A stretch of DNA of 64,000 nt from the NCBI RefSeq assembly GCF_014646215.1, contig NZ_BMNA01000013.1, forward strand, positions 32,291 through 96,290, written 5' to 3'. This DNA is from Nakamurella endophytica. GTDB lineage: Bacteria; Actinomycetota; Actinomycetes; Mycobacteriales; Nakamurellaceae. The translations under genes and the position numbers were made by a program. The notes beneath the pieces are model-generated. The model did not search any database. It was not told the DNA's origin and was given only the letters and a program-made list of their open reading frames with translations. Below, piece by piece: positions 51,921 to 64,000 of the stretch (its first letter is position 1; each line of letters starts with the position of its first letter).

Positions 51921-53504
51921 ATGACCGTGGGCACCGTCGCCAGGCCGTGGTACCGGGAGATCTCCCCGGCGCAGTGGAAATCGTTCGTCGCCTCGTGGCT
52001 CGGCTACCTGCTGGACGGCTTCGACTTCGTCCTGATCACCCTGGTGCTCGCCGAGATCGGCGCGGAGTTCCACCTGAGCACCGTGCAGAGCGCCAGCCTG
52101 GTGTCCGCGGCCTTCATCAGCCGGTGGTTCGGCGGCCTGGTGATCGGCGCCCTCGGTGACCGGTACGGCCGGAAGACCGCGATGGTCACCAGCATCCTGC
52201 TGTTCTCGGTGGGCAGCGCGGTGTGCGCCGTGGCACCGGCGTACTGGGTGCTGTTCGTCGCACGCCTGGTCGTCGGCCTCGGCATGGCCGGCGAGTACGG
52301 GGCGAGTTCCACCTACGTCATCGAGTCCTGGCCGGTGCGGTTGCGGAACAAGGCCAGTGGCTTCCTGATCTCCGGCTACTCGATCGGGACGATCATCGCC
52401 GCGCAGGCGTACCGCTTCGTGGTGCCGCACTTCGGTTGGCGCGCACTGTTCGTCATCGGGCTGGTGCCGATCGCCGTGGCGATCTGGCTGCGGCGCAGCC
52501 TGCCCGAGTCCCACGACTGGACGGCCGCCACCGCGGACGGCCGGGAGCGGCCGCGCTCGATGGTGCAGGTGCTGTTCACCGGCCGGCTCGCCGCGCTGAA
52601 CGTCGTCAGCGCCGCGGCGGCCTTCGCGGCGCTGATCCTGATCTTCACCAAGCTGGTGGGCTCGGGCTGGGCGGTGACCGGCCTGGCCGTGCTGCTCGCC
52701 GCGGTGTTCGTCTCGTACATGGTGCAGTTCACCGGGCGGCGGTGGCCGGTGGGTGTGATGGTCATGATCATCGTCTTCACCGCCTTCCTGTACTCCTGGC
52801 CGATCCAGTCGCTGTTGCCCACCTACCTCAAGACCGACCTGCACTACGACCCGGCCCAGGTCGGGAACACCCTGTTCTTCGTCGGTTTCGGCGCTGCGGT
52901 GGGCTGCTGGGTGGCCGGCTTCACCGGTGACCGGTTCGGCACCCGGCGGGCGTACTGGACGAGCCTGCTGATCTCGCAGCTGGTGATCTTCCCGGTGTTC
53001 CTGGTCGGCGGCCGGAACCTCTTGCTGCTGGGTGTGCTGCTGTTCCTGCAGCAGGTGTTCGGGCAGGGCATCTCCGGCCTGCTGCCCAAGTGGATCGGCG
53101 GCTACTTCGAGGTCGGCAAGCGGGCCGCGGGCCTGGGCTTCAGCTACAACGTCGGCGCGCTCGGCGGTGCGGTCGCGCCGATCCTCGGCGCCAGCCTGGC
53201 GTCCACCATGACGCTCGGCACGGCGCTGGCGGTGCTGTCGTTCAGCCTGACCTTCGTGGTGATGATCCTGATCGGCATCAACGCACCGGCGCTGGTGCAG
53301 CGGCTGCTGCACCCCGAGGCGCTCTGGCCCACCGACGCCACCGACGGCGCACCGCCCCGCCGCCGGGGCGTCGACCCGGCGGGCGCGGGCGCGCTCGCCG
53401 CCTCCGACCTGCAGGCACCCGGCAGCGCCGGCCGCACGGACCCGGCCGGCACCGGGACGGCACCGACCACCCTCCGCTCCGACGAGGCAAGGACCCGCTC
53501 GTGA
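51921..53504 (+). CDS. nanT: MFS sialic acid transporter NanT
   Basis: 527 residues. The whole protein follows the E. coli NanT pattern: [128 protein letters not shown], and [40 protein letters not shown]. Twelve or more TM helices; a sialate/H+ symporter. The 60-residue hydrophilic tail is longer than usual. First gene of the nan operon. Confidence 0.9.
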   Translation: MTVGTVARPWYREISPAQWKSFVASWLGYLLDGFDFVLITLVLAEIGAEFHLSTVQSASLVSAAFISRWFGGLVIGALGDRYGRKTAMVTSILLFSVGSAVCAVAPAYWVLFVARLVVGLGMAGEYGASSTYVIESWPVRLRNKASGFLISGYSIGTIIAAQAYRFVVPHFGWRALFVIGLVPIAVAIWLRRSLPESHDWTAATADGRERPRSMVQVLFTGRLAALNVVSAAAAFAALILIFTKLVGSGWAVTGLAVLLAAVFVSYMVQFTGRRWPVGVMVMIIVFTAFLYSWPIQSLLPTYLKTDLHYDPAQVGNTLFFVGFGAAVGCWVAGFTGDRFGTRRAYWTSLLISQLVIFPVFLVGGRNLLLLGVLLFLQQVFGQGISGLLPKWIGGYFEVGKRAAGLGFSYNVGALGGAVAPILGASLASTMTLGTALAVLSFSLTFVVMILIGINAPALVQRLLHPEALWPTDATDGAPPRRRGVDPAGAGALAASDLQAPGSAGRTDPAGTGTAPTTLRSDEARTRS

Positions 53505-54436
53505 CCACCACCCCGCTGCCCGCGCCGCTGCGCGGCGTCGTCCCCCCGCTCGTCACGCCGCTCACCCCCGACCGCGAGGTCGACACCGACTCGCTGCGCG
53601 ACCTGGTCGACCACCTGCTGCGTGGCGGCGTCGACGCGCTGTTCGTGCTCGGGTCCAGCGGCGAGGCCGCGCTGCTGCCGGATCGCCAGCGGGACACCGT
53701 GGTCGCCACCGTCGTCGACCACGCCGCCGGTCGGGTGCCGGTGCTGGCCGGCGCCATCGACATGTCGACCGCCCGCGTGGTCGACCACGTCCGGCGGGCG
53801 GCCGATCTCGGTGCCGACGCGGTCGTCGTCACGGCGCCCTTCTACACGCGGACCCACCCTGCCGAGATCGACGGCCACTTCCGGGCGGTGGCGGCCGCGT
53901 CCCCGGTCCCGGTGTTCGCCTACGACATCCCGGTCTCCGTCGGCACCAAGCTGCCGGCCGAGCTGGTGCTGCGGCTGGCCGAGGACGGTGTCCTCACCGG
54001 GGTCAAGGACTCCAGCGGCGACGACGCCGGTCTGCGCGGGCTGGTGCTGGGATCGCGGCACCTGCCGGCCTTCTCGGTGCTCACCGGGTCGGAACTGACG
54101 GTGGACGCGGCCCTGTCGTCCGGCGCCCACGGCGTGGTCCCCGGGCTGGGCAACGTCGACCCCGACGGGTACGTCCGGCTGGCCCAGGCCGCCGCGGACG
54201 GCAAGCCGGACGAGGCCCGTGCCGAGCAGGAGCGGCTCTACCGGTTGTTCGGCCTGGTGCAGGCCGGCCGGCCGGACCGGATGGGCCGCGGCTCGTCGGC
54301 GCTCGGTGCGTTCAAGGCGGCACTGCAGCTGCGCGGGGTGCTGGCCCACCGCACGACGGCGCTGCCGTACCTCCCGCTGGACGCCGACGAGGTCGCGGTC
54401 GTCCGCCGGTACCTGGAGGAGGCCGGCCTGCTGTGA
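53501..54436 (+). CDS. nanA: N-acetylneuraminate lyase-like (DHDPS/NAL family)
   Basis: 311 residues; GTG overlaps the nanT stop. DHDPS/NAL barrel: [57 protein letters not shown] (catalytic Tyr), GVKDSSGD (Schiff-base Lys). It should split Neu5Ac to ManNAc and pyruvate; the GxSGE form (rather than GSTGE) leaves room for a related keto-acid aldolase, but the neighbours (nanT, nanK, nanE) argue for sialate. Cytoplasmic. Confidence 0.82.
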   Translation: MTTTPLPAPLRGVVPPLVTPLTPDREVDTDSLRDLVDHLLRGGVDALFVLGSSGEAALLPDRQRDTVVATVVDHAAGRVPVLAGAIDMSTARVVDHVRRAADLGADAVVVTAPFYTRTHPAEIDGHFRAVAAASPVPVFAYDIPVSVGTKLPAELVLRLAEDGVLTGVKDSSGDDAGLRGLVLGSRHLPAFSVLTGSELTVDAALSSGAHGVVPGLGNVDPDGYVRLAQAAADGKPDEARAEQERLYRLFGLVQAGRPDRMGRGSSALGAFKAALQLRGVLAHRTTALPYLPLDADEVAVVRRYLEEAGLL

Positions 54437-55581
54437 CGGTGATCGGCGTCGACATCGGCGGGACCAAGATCGACGCGGGCGTCTTCGCCGTCGACCGCGC
54501 CGCCGGCGGGCACCCTCGCTGGACCCTGCTCGACCGGGTCACCGCGCCCACCCCGCGGACCGGCGGCCCCGACGTGCTGTCCGGCGTCGCCGGTCTGGTC
54601 GACACGCTGCGGGACCGGCACGGCGACTGCCGGGCGGTCGGGGTCGGCGCCCCGGGCGTCGTCGACGGTGACGGCACGGTGCGGGTGGCCAGCGCGGTGC
54701 TGCCCGGCTGGGCCGGGACACCCGTGGGTCGGCGGCTGCGGTCCCGGCTGGGCGTCCCGGTCGTCGTCGACAACGACGTGCGAGCCATGGCCCGGGCCGA
54801 GGCGAGCATCGGCGCGGGCCGTACGGGTCGGGTGCTGCACCTGTCCGTCGGCACCGGCGTCGGTGGCGCGGTGAGCCAGGACGGCCGGGTGGACCGGGGG
54901 CCGCGAGGCACCGCGGGGGAGGTGGCCCACCTGACCGTCGCCGCCACCGGTCCGCTGCCGTGTGGCTGCGACGCCCGGGACCACCTCGAGTCGGTCCTGG
55001 CCGGTCCGGCGCTGGCCGCCGCCTGGCGGTCGCGGACCGGTCGCCCCGACGGTGACCTGTGGGCGGCGGCGGCCGGTGGCGTCGCCGGCGGGGTTCCGGA
55101 CGCCGCCCTGGTGCGACAGGTGGCGCTCGAGGTGGTGGCCGCGGCCGGCACGCTCGCCGGCCGGGCGCTGGCCGGGCTGGTGTGCGCCGCGGACCTGGAC
55201 CGGATCGTCGTCGCGGGCGGGGTGGCCCGGCTGGGCGAGGTCCTGCTGGGGCCGTTGCGGGACGGGCTGGCGGCCGCGGCCTGGCCGCGGGACCGCCGCA
55301 CCGCCGTGGTCCCCGCGGCGCTGGGCGACCGTGCGGCGCTGGCCGGGGCCGCGCTGCTGGCCGCATCCGCGGTCCCCGAGCGGGACGGCGGCCCCGACCC
55401 GGCCTCCCGGACGGGCGGCAGCGTCGACGACCTCGCCGTCGAGATCGCCGTCGGGCTCGGTACCGGGAGCGACGGTGGCGGCGCGGACGCCGTCGCACCC
55501 GACCCGCCGGGTACCGCGGTGGAGACGGGCGCCGCCCGGACCCTCGGCGCCCGGGTGCTCCACGCGGGGACGGCGTCGTGA
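54433..55581 (+). CDS. nanK: ROK family kinase, N-acetylmannosamine kinase-like
   Basis: 382 residues; GTG overlaps the nanA stop. IGVDIGGTKIDAG at the N-terminus, LHLSVGTGVGGAVSQDG, GEVAHLTV, and the ROK zinc motif CGCDARDHLES (C-x-C-G-x... partly changed: CGC with D-A-R-D). IVVAGGVARLGEVLLGPL closes the core near residue 280. An additional 75-residue Gly/Ala/Asp-rich tail (from about 308) is not part of normal ROK proteins. It should phosphorylate ManNAc. Coupled to nanE by GTGA. Confidence 0.82.
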   Translation: MTVIGVDIGGTKIDAGVFAVDRAAGGHPRWTLLDRVTAPTPRTGGPDVLSGVAGLVDTLRDRHGDCRAVGVGAPGVVDGDGTVRVASAVLPGWAGTPVGRRLRSRLGVPVVVDNDVRAMARAEASIGAGRTGRVLHLSVGTGVGGAVSQDGRVDRGPRGTAGEVAHLTVAATGPLPCGCDARDHLESVLAGPALAAAWRSRTGRPDGDLWAAAAGGVAGGVPDAALVRQVALEVVAAAGTLAGRALAGLVCAADLDRIVVAGGVARLGEVLLGPLRDGLAAAAWPRDRRTAVVPAALGDRAALAGAALLAASAVPERDGGPDPASRTGGSVDDLAVEIAVGLGTGSDGGGADAVAPDPPGTAVETGAARTLGARVLHAGTAS

Positions 55582-56276
55582 CCGTGCTCGACCGGCTCGC
55601 CGGCGGTCTGGTGGTGTCGTGCCAGGCGCCGGCCGGGCACGCCCTGCGGGACGGCGCGGTGCTGGCCCGGCTCGCCCGGGCCGCCGTCGACGGTGGTGCG
55701 GTCGGGATCCGCTGCGGAGGCGTGGGCGGCGCGCCCGACGTCGCCGCGGTGCGCCGCGCGGTGCGGGTGCCCGTCATCGGCCTCACCAAGGACGGCGACG
55801 GCGACGTGTACATCACCCCGACGCTGCGGTCCGTGGCGGCGGTGGTGGACGCGGGGGCGGAGGTCGTCGCGGTGCAGGCGACCGGGCCGGCCGACGCCGC
55901 GCGCCCGGACGGCAGCACGCTGGCAGACCTCGTCGGCGCCGCACACCGCGCCGGCCGCGCGGTGATGGCGGACGTGTCGACGCTGGACGAGGCCGTCGCC
56001 GCCGCCGGGGCCGGCTGCGACGCGGTCGGCACCACGATGGCCGGCTACACCCGGTGGACCCGCGACCGGGTCCGCGGTCCGGACCTGGACCTGCTGACGG
56101 CCGTCCGGGCCGCGCTCCCGCAGGTCTTCCTCGTCGCCGAGGGGCGCTACCACACCCCGGACGACGTGCGGGCGGCGTTCGACCGGGGCGCCGACACGGT
56201 CGTCGTGGGCACGGCCATCACCGACGTCTCGTGGGTGACGGCCCGCTTCGCCGCCGCGGCCGCCGGTCGGGGCTGA
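55578..56276 (+). CDS. nanE: N-acetylmannosamine-6-phosphate 2-epimerase
   Basis: 232 residues; GTG overlaps the kinase stop. GGLVVSCQAPAGHALRDGAV (LIVSCQA of NanE), GAVGIRCGGVGGAPDVAAVR, PVIGLTKDGDGDVYITPTLR (catalytic Lys), VMADVSTLDEAVAAAGAGCD, VGTTMAGYT, and VAEGRYHTPDDVRAAFDRGA with VVVGTAITD. It converts ManNAc-6-P to GlcNAc-6-P, ending the sialate branch and leading to a NagA/NagB route. No nagA is near. Confidence 0.92.
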   Translation: MTVLDRLAGGLVVSCQAPAGHALRDGAVLARLARAAVDGGAVGIRCGGVGGAPDVAAVRRAVRVPVIGLTKDGDGDVYITPTLRSVAAVVDAGAEVVAVQATGPADAARPDGSTLADLVGAAHRAGRAVMADVSTLDEAVAAAGAGCDAVGTTMAGYTRWTRDRVRGPDLDLLTAVRAALPQVFLVAEGRYHTPDDVRAAFDRGADTVVVGTAITDVSWVTARFAAAAAGRG

Positions 56277-56367
56277 CCGCGCGGTCACCGCGTCACCTGC
56301 GCCGCCGGTCGCACGCGGAGCCGGCTGCGCGCTCGGCACCGCGGACCCGCCGCCCTAGCCTGCAGCG

Positions 56368-56976
56368 GTGACACCGGACGGGTTCAAGGACTTCTTCGTC
56401 GGCCTGGTCGGCGCCGACGGCGCGCTGATCGGGCTGCTGTTCGTGGCGGTGTCGCTGGCACCGCGACGGCTGCGCGACCCGGTGACGGCGCCGGTCGCCC
56501 AGGCGGAGGCCGCGTCGGCCCTGCTGATCTTCACGAACGTCCTGGTGATCGGCCTCTTCGCGTTGATGCCGGTGCCGGACATCGGCTGGGCGACGATCGT
56601 GCTCGGCGGCCTGGGGATCGCCTACGCCCTGGCCGTCGGGCGGGTGGCGCTCGCGCAGCGACGGGTGGCCCGGCCGGTCGCGCGGTCGCTGCGGCGGATC
56701 TCGATCGGCTGCCTGGTGCTGTGCGGATGGCAGGTGTGGGCCGGCATCGAGGTGGTCCGGGCCGCACCGGGCAGCCCGGCGGGGTTCGACGTCATCGCCA
56801 TCACCTCGACGGTCGGCCTGGTGTTCGGCATCTCGCGGGCCTGGGAGCTGATCGGTCTGCCCGGCACCGGCTTCCTCCGCGCGCTGCACGTGCTGCGCCA
56901 TCCCGAGCACGGTCTCGCCGGCCGCCACCCGGCGGCCGGCGAGACACCGGCGGAGAGCGACGATCCCGAGCGTTGA
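56368..56976 (+). CDS. hypothetical membrane protein
   Basis: 202 residues; GTG start 6 bp after TAGCCT (56356-56361), suggesting a leaderless transcript. About five TM helices (VGADGALIGLLFVAVSLA, ALLIFTNVLVIGLFALMP, TIVLGGLGIAYALAVG, ISIGCLVLCGWQVWAGI, VIAITSTVGLVFGISRA). The N-terminus DGFKDFFVGLVGADGALIGL resembles the modular membrane proteins of this type in actinobacteria; function unknown. Not linked to the nan genes. Confidence 0.75.
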   Translation: MTPDGFKDFFVGLVGADGALIGLLFVAVSLAPRRLRDPVTAPVAQAEAASALLIFTNVLVIGLFALMPVPDIGWATIVLGGLGIAYALAVGRVALAQRRVARPVARSLRRISIGCLVLCGWQVWAGIEVVRAAPGSPAGFDVIAITSTVGLVFGISRAWELIGLPGTGFLRALHVLRHPEHGLAGRHPAAGETPAESDDPER

Positions 56977-57025
56977 CCGCCACCCGGCCGCGACACCGGC
57001 GCCGCCCACCCACCGGTGCCGCCGG

Positions 57026-60296
<3,271 letters not shown>

Positions 60297-60327
60297 GCCG
60301 GCACCCAACCACGTCGGGCGGGCGCCG

Positions 60328-61104
60328 TCAGCGGTTCTGCGGCGGGCAGGCGACCGCAGGGAACCCGGCGCGGTCGACGCGGTGGCGCACGGTCCGCCCG
60401 TCCTCGAAGCGGCTGTACTGCACCGTGCCGGCGTCGAGTGTCCTGAGGTCGGCCACCGACCAGTCCACCTGCCACAGCTCACCGTCCCGGCCGCGACCGG
60501 AGCCGATCTGCAGGACGTCGCCGTGCGCGGTGGCGGGATCCCACGCCAGTTCCGTGATCCAGCCGGGCGGAGGCCGGCGCAGGTCGACGGACACCGGCGT
60601 CCCGATCGGAGCGGGGCTGCGCAGCGCGGCGCGGCGCTCGTTCGGGACGGCGCCACGGTTCGGCCCGACGACGGTGACCCGGTCCACCGATCCGCGGCAG
60701 ACCTCCAGCACCAGCACCGGTGATCCGTCAGCGGCGACGGTGACGCCGACCTGCCCGCGCACCGAGCCGCGCCAGTCCCCGGCCGGGAAGGCGAACCAGA
60801 CCGCCAGCAGGGCGCCGAGCGCCACGACGTCCAGCACCCAGGCAACGAAGCGAACCGGGGTCGGCCGGGACCTCCGTTCGAGCGCCACGTCGGCGATGAC
60901 CAGCCCCAGTCCCAGCAGGCCGACCGCGGCGGCCAGCAGGGAGAGTGCACCGCCGCCGATGTTCGGTCCGCCCCAGGACCGCGGCCGGTAGTGCCGCAAC
61001 AGCCTGTCGGTGATCAGCCACCCGACGCCGCCCACCAGCAGCAGCTGTGCCGTCCACCAGGGACCGCGACGCCGGCGCCGGACGGGCAGCCTGCCCGCCG
61101 TCAC
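60328..61104 (-). CDS. hypothetical membrane protein
   Basis: 258 residues; GTG overlaps the stop of the next upstream gene (GTGA). Three TM helices near the N-terminus (WWTAQLLLVGGVGWLITDRL, GALSLLAAAVGLLGLGLVIADV, FVAWVLDVVALGALLAVWF), followed by a soluble extracytoplasmic domain (VGVTVAADGSPVLVLEVCRG, ...). Family unknown. Forms an operon with the gene at 61101. Confidence 0.72.
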   Translation of the reverse strand: MTAGRLPVRRRRRGPWWTAQLLLVGGVGWLITDRLLRHYRPRSWGGPNIGGGALSLLAAAVGLLGLGLVIADVALERRSRPTPVRFVAWVLDVVALGALLAVWFAFPAGDWRGSVRGQVGVTVAADGSPVLVLEVCRGSVDRVTVVGPNRGAVPNERRAALRSPAPIGTPVSVDLRRPPPGWITELAWDPATAHGDVLQIGSGRGRDGELWQVDWSVADLRTLDAGTVQYSRFEDGRTVRHRVDRAGFPAVACPPQNR

Positions 61105-61508
61105 CGCCCGAGTCCGCGCCGGATCTCCTCCAGGCGGCGGGCGGCGGCCTCCTCCCGCTGCTGCGCGAGGAACCGTTCCCGGGCCTCGTGGTCCTCCGCG
61201 GTGCCCTGGCCGTCGGCCCCCTCCGCGAGCTCGGCGGCCGCGGCCCGCTGGGCGACGCGCTGGCGGACGTACTCGAAGGTGGGCACGCCCGCCTCGGTGT
61301 ACCCCGGGACGAACACCGGCGGCAGCACCGTCGGGCCGCCGCCCGGCGCCGGTGTCGGGACGATCTCGGCCTCGGCGATGCCGTCGTCGATGTCGTCGGC
61401 GGCGGCACCGCCGGCGGTCCCGGCGGTGGCCGTCGGCGACGGCTCGTCGACCAGCTCGGCCTCGGCGACCGGCTCGTCGGACCGCGCGGACTCGTGGCCG
61501 GTCTCCAT
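61101..61508 (-). CDS. hypothetical acidic protein
   Basis: 135 residues; ATG behind AGGAGG. Low-complexity acidic N-terminus (METGHESARSDEPVAEAELV...), Pro/Gly region PTPAPGGGPTVLPPVFVPGY, and a basic/acidic coiled-coil end (AQQREEAAARRLEEIRRGLG). No domain recognised; it precedes the membrane gene at 60328, with which it is coupled. Confidence 0.7.
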   Translation of the reverse strand: METGHESARSDEPVAEAELVDEPSPTATAGTAGGAAADDIDDGIAEAEIVPTPAPGGGPTVLPPVFVPGYTEAGVPTFEYVRQRVAQRAAAAELAEGADGQGTAEDHEARERFLAQQREEAAARRLEEIRRGLGR

Positions 61509-61821
61509 GCGTCCTCCTGACCTGCGGCGGTGTACTGCCGGCGACGGTGGGGGCGGCGGGCGTCCCCGTCCCGCCCACGGTAGGGCCACGGGCCCGGAGC
61601 CGCAGGGGACGCCTGCGCCGGCTGCCGCCGACTGCCGCCGACTGTTGCAGCCGGACCGGGTGCGGCGCCGCTGCATCCCACCGCGGGTGGTCGGGAACCG
61701 CGGAGCCGCGCCGGGAGTCGACTGGGTACCGCGTGCGACCCCGCGGCCGCGACGACGCGCGCCGATAGGGTCGCCCCAGTGCGCCGGACGGCGCCCGTCG
61801 TGCCTTGGAAGGGCCACCACC
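61509..61821. other. 313-bp divergent intergenic region
   Basis: Contains a direct repeat of the 9-mer GACTGCCGC/GACTGTTGC type around 61623-61646 and a possible -10 box TAGGGT (61766-61771) for the TPM-domain gene, giving a leader of about 45 nt with GAAGG before the ATG at 61822. Nothing coding is seen. Confidence 0.4.
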
Positions 61822-63939
61822 ATGAAGGTTCTCGGTCGGGCGATCACCGCGCTCGCCCTGCTCACGGTCCCGGTGCTCACCGCCGCGCCGGTGTCCGCCG
61901 GCACTGCAGCAGCCGGTCCGGCTGCGGCCGTGGCACCCGCGGCGGCGTCCGCGCGGCCCGCGGCTTCAGCGCCCGCCGCTCCGCTGGCCATGGACGCGCC
62001 GTTCCGGCTTCCCGGCCGGATCACCGACCGGAACGGCTCGTTGAGCTCGTCGGGGCGCAGCTCGGTGCAGTCGGCCGTCGACCGGCTGCAGTCCGAGGAC
62101 AACCTGCAGCTGTGGGTGGTCTACGTCGACAGCTTCGACGGTGCCTCGGCGTCGAACTGGGCCCAGCGGACCTTCCAGCTGTCCAGCCTGGGCTCCAACG
62201 CGGCCATCCTCGCGGTCGCCACCGTCGACCGGGCGTTCTACCTCGGCGCGAACTCGAACTTCCGGGTCAGCAGCAGCACCTTGAACTCGATCGGCAACGG
62301 CGCGGTGACCAGCGCGCTGTCCCGGGGCGACTGGGCAGGGGCAGCCGTCGCCGCGGCCGACGGCATCCGGTCGAGCGCGGGCGGCTCGTCCGGCTCGAAG
62401 TCGGGCCTGATCTGGGTGGCCGCCCTCATCGTCCTCGTGGTTCTCGGCGTGGTGCTCTGGTTGCGGTCGCGGCGCCGGGCCAAGGTCGCGGCCGGCGACG
62501 GGTCGGGTGGGGTCGCCGGCGAGCAGCCCGGGCAGCCGCAGGGCGCGCCGCTGGAGGACTACGACCAGCTGTCCCAGCGCAGCGTGCAGATCCTGATCGA
62601 CACCGACAACGCGGTGCGGACCAGCGAGACGCAGCTGCAGCTGGCCGAGCAGACCTTCGGCGCCGCGTCCATGACGGACTTCCGCGCGGCCTTCGAGCAG
62701 GCCAGGACGTCACTGGCGGAGGCGTTCCGGCTGCGGCAGCAGATCGACGACGACGAGCCGGAGGACGAGGCGACCCGCCGCGCCTGGATGGCGCAGATCA
62801 TCGACAAGTGCACGGCGGCCGACCGCGCCCTGGACGCGCAGAGCCAGCGCTTCGACGAGCTGCTGGACGTCCGCAACCAGCTGCCGGCGGTGCTGTCCTC
62901 CCTGCCGGCGCAGGTCGACCAGCAGGCCGGCCGGATCCCCGCGGCCACGTCGACGCTGCAGCGGCTGTCGCAGACGTACGCCCCCGGCGCCTTCTCGGCG
63001 GTCTCGACCAACGCGACCGAGGCCGCCAGCCGGCTGGAGCTGGCTCGGTCGTCGCTGTCCCAGGCCTCGGCCGCCACCGACCCGACGGCGGGCGCGGTCG
63101 CCGCCCGCAGCGCCCAGGAGGCGGTGGGCCAGGCTCGCACCCTGCTCGACGCGGTCGACAAGCTGGATCACGACCTGTCGGCCGCGGCCGCGCAGCTGCC
63201 GGCCCAGCTGGCGCCGGTGCAGGCGGAGCTGGGCGCCGCCCGGGCGGCCGTCGCCCGGTCCGGTGGCGGTGACCAGGCCGGCCTGACCGCCCGGCTCGAC
63301 CAGGTCCAGGCCGCGCTGGACGCGGTCGCCGGGCCGGCCGGCCCCCGGGATCCGCTGCTCGCCCAGCAGCGGATCCGCGAGGCGGACGAGGCCCTGGACG
63401 TCATCCTGGCGGACTCCCGGACGGCACAGCAGAACGCCGAGAAGGCGGCGTCGGCGCTGGCCGCAGCTCTGGACTCGGCGCAGGCGAAGATCGCCACCGC
63501 TACCGACTACGTGACCACCCGCCGCGGCGCCGTGGGCAGCACCGCGCGGACCCGGCTCGCCGAGGCGAACCGGCACTACGACGCGGCGGACCGGTTGGCC
63601 GCCACCGACAGCGCCGCGGCGCTGGCCGAGGCGCACCGTGCGGAGAGCCTGGCGGACGAGGCGATCGACCTCGCGCAGAACGACGTCGGCGGCTTCGGCG
63701 GGTTCGGGGGCGGCTACGGGGGCGGCTACGGGGGTGGGTACGGCAGCAACGTCGGCGCGAACATCGGCGGGGCCGTGCTGGGCGGCATCCTCGGCGGGAT
63801 CCTGTCCGGCGGCGGCAACCACCGCAGCTACGGCGGCGGGTGGGGTGGCTTCGGTGGCGGGAGCGGCGGCTTCGGCGGCGGGGGTGGCGGTTTCGGCGGC
63901 GGCGGCGGCGGCTTCGGCGGCGGGGGCGGGCGCTTCTAG
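61822..63939 (+). CDS. TPM-domain membrane protein with coiled-coil and Gly-rich tail
   Basis: 705 residues. Signal peptide (AITALALLTVPVLTAAPVSA), Ala/Pro linker, then a TPM_phosphatase (TLP18.3/Psb32-like) domain at about 60-190 (ITDRNGSLSSSGRSSVQSAV, LQLWVVYVDSFDG, SNAAILAVATVDRAFYLGAN). One TM helix (LIWVAALIVLVVLGVVLWL) is followed by a long helical, probably coiled-coil, cytoplasmic part (to about 620) and a Gly/Phe-rich tail (GFGGG repeats) of some 80 residues. Actinobacterial proteins of this form are linked to envelope stress (often near PspA). Function unproven. Confidence 0.85.
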   Translation: MKVLGRAITALALLTVPVLTAAPVSAGTAAAGPAAAVAPAAASARPAASAPAAPLAMDAPFRLPGRITDRNGSLSSSGRSSVQSAVDRLQSEDNLQLWVVYVDSFDGASASNWAQRTFQLSSLGSNAAILAVATVDRAFYLGANSNFRVSSSTLNSIGNGAVTSALSRGDWAGAAVAAADGIRSSAGGSSGSKSGLIWVAALIVLVVLGVVLWLRSRRRAKVAAGDGSGGVAGEQPGQPQGAPLEDYDQLSQRSVQILIDTDNAVRTSETQLQLAEQTFGAASMTDFRAAFEQARTSLAEAFRLRQQIDDDEPEDEATRRAWMAQIIDKCTAADRALDAQSQRFDELLDVRNQLPAVLSSLPAQVDQQAGRIPAATSTLQRLSQTYAPGAFSAVSTNATEAASRLELARSSLSQASAATDPTAGAVAARSAQEAVGQARTLLDAVDKLDHDLSAAAAQLPAQLAPVQAELGAARAAVARSGGGDQAGLTARLDQVQAALDAVAGPAGPRDPLLAQQRIREADEALDVILADSRTAQQNAEKAASALAAALDSAQAKIATATDYVTTRRGAVGSTARTRLAEANRHYDAADRLAATDSAAALAEAHRAESLADEAIDLAQNDVGGFGGFGGGYGGGYGGGYGSNVGANIGGAVLGGILGGILSGGGNHRSYGGGWGGFGGGSGGFGGGGGGFGGGGGGFGGGGGRF

Positions 63940-64000
63940 CTGTACTGCTCGGAGAGGTTGGTTGAGCGGGTGTGATGACACGATCTGATTGATCTTGTTC

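Noticed and set aside
56274..56287. Perfect palindrome TGACCGCGCGGTCA over the nanE stop
   Set aside because: No loop and no tail; in 70% GC DNA such a 14-mer is weak evidence for a terminator or operator.

Overview
The window is about 72% GC by eye, has very strong G/C third-position bias and many GTG starts, and its genes are packed into operons joined by GTGA/ATGA overlaps. Its families are typical of an Actinomycete: FCD-type GntR, LacI, SorC and TetR regulators, ribose-type sugar ABC systems, lipoproteins with Ser/Ala-rich linkers, and a TPM-domain protein. The genus cannot be fixed from the sequence. I saw no rRNA, tRNA, CRISPR array, intact insertion sequence or phage gene.

Layout. 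(1) 1-3.6 kb: a DIT1/PvcA (isocyanide synthase) family gene cut by the left edge, coupled to a ROK kinase and a GntR regulator, then a NagB-like sugar isomerase/deaminase, closed by a strong hairpin. (2) 3.7-5.0 kb: a secreted serine-hydrolase lipoprotein. (3) 5.3-17.3 kb: a GntR regulator and a 12-gene operon with a ribose-type ABC importer, two SDR dehydrogenases, a UlaG-like lactonase, a mutarotase-like protein, a D-2-hydroxyacid dehydrogenase, an E1 alpha/beta pair with a free lipoyl-domain protein, and an FAH-family hydrolase. Two nearly identical 16-bp sites lie before the regulator and before the operon. It has no kinase and looks like a non-phosphorylative sugar or sugar-acid pathway. 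(4) 17.3-26 kb: housekeeping and accessory genes and a TetR-controlled Drr-type ABC exporter. (5) 26-28 kb: an ABC1/UbiB-family kinase-like membrane protein. (6) 28.1-29.3 kb: a decay scar with a LacI gene broken by internal deletion and frameshift, and the 3' remnant of an amidohydrolase. (7) 29.3-41.1 kb: a second sugar operon on the minus strand (SIS isomerase, FGGY kinase, ABC importer, RPE-like epimerase, E2, fused E1), divergent from a SorC regulator with two copies of a CTCA-NN-TGAG site. (8) 41.1-43.6 kb: DUF1579-like protein, CutC, and a mannonate-dehydratase-like enolase-superfamily enzyme preceded by a 10-codon leaderless mini-ORF. (9) 43.7-50.8 kb: kdpFABC plus kdpD, without an adjacent kdpE. 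(10) 51.1-56.3 kb: sialic acid catabolism, a GntR regulator and nanT-nanA-nanK-nanE. (11) 56.4-64 kb: a membrane protein, an FAD monooxygenase, an acyl-CoA synthetase, two small membrane/charged proteins and a TPM-domain protein.

How it fits together. Much of the window serves import and catabolism of carbohydrates. Sialic acid enters by NanT and leaves NanE as GlcNAc-6-phosphate. A NagB-like protein sits at the far left, but no nagA is present here. Two independent loci each join a ribose-type ABC importer to a thiamine-diphosphate 2-oxoacid dehydrogenase module: one without kinase (region 3), one with kinase, isomerase and epimerase (region 7). The substrates of both are unknown, and they are the best candidates for undescribed pathways. 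Function calls rest on recognised motifs and gene context only; no database search was possible.
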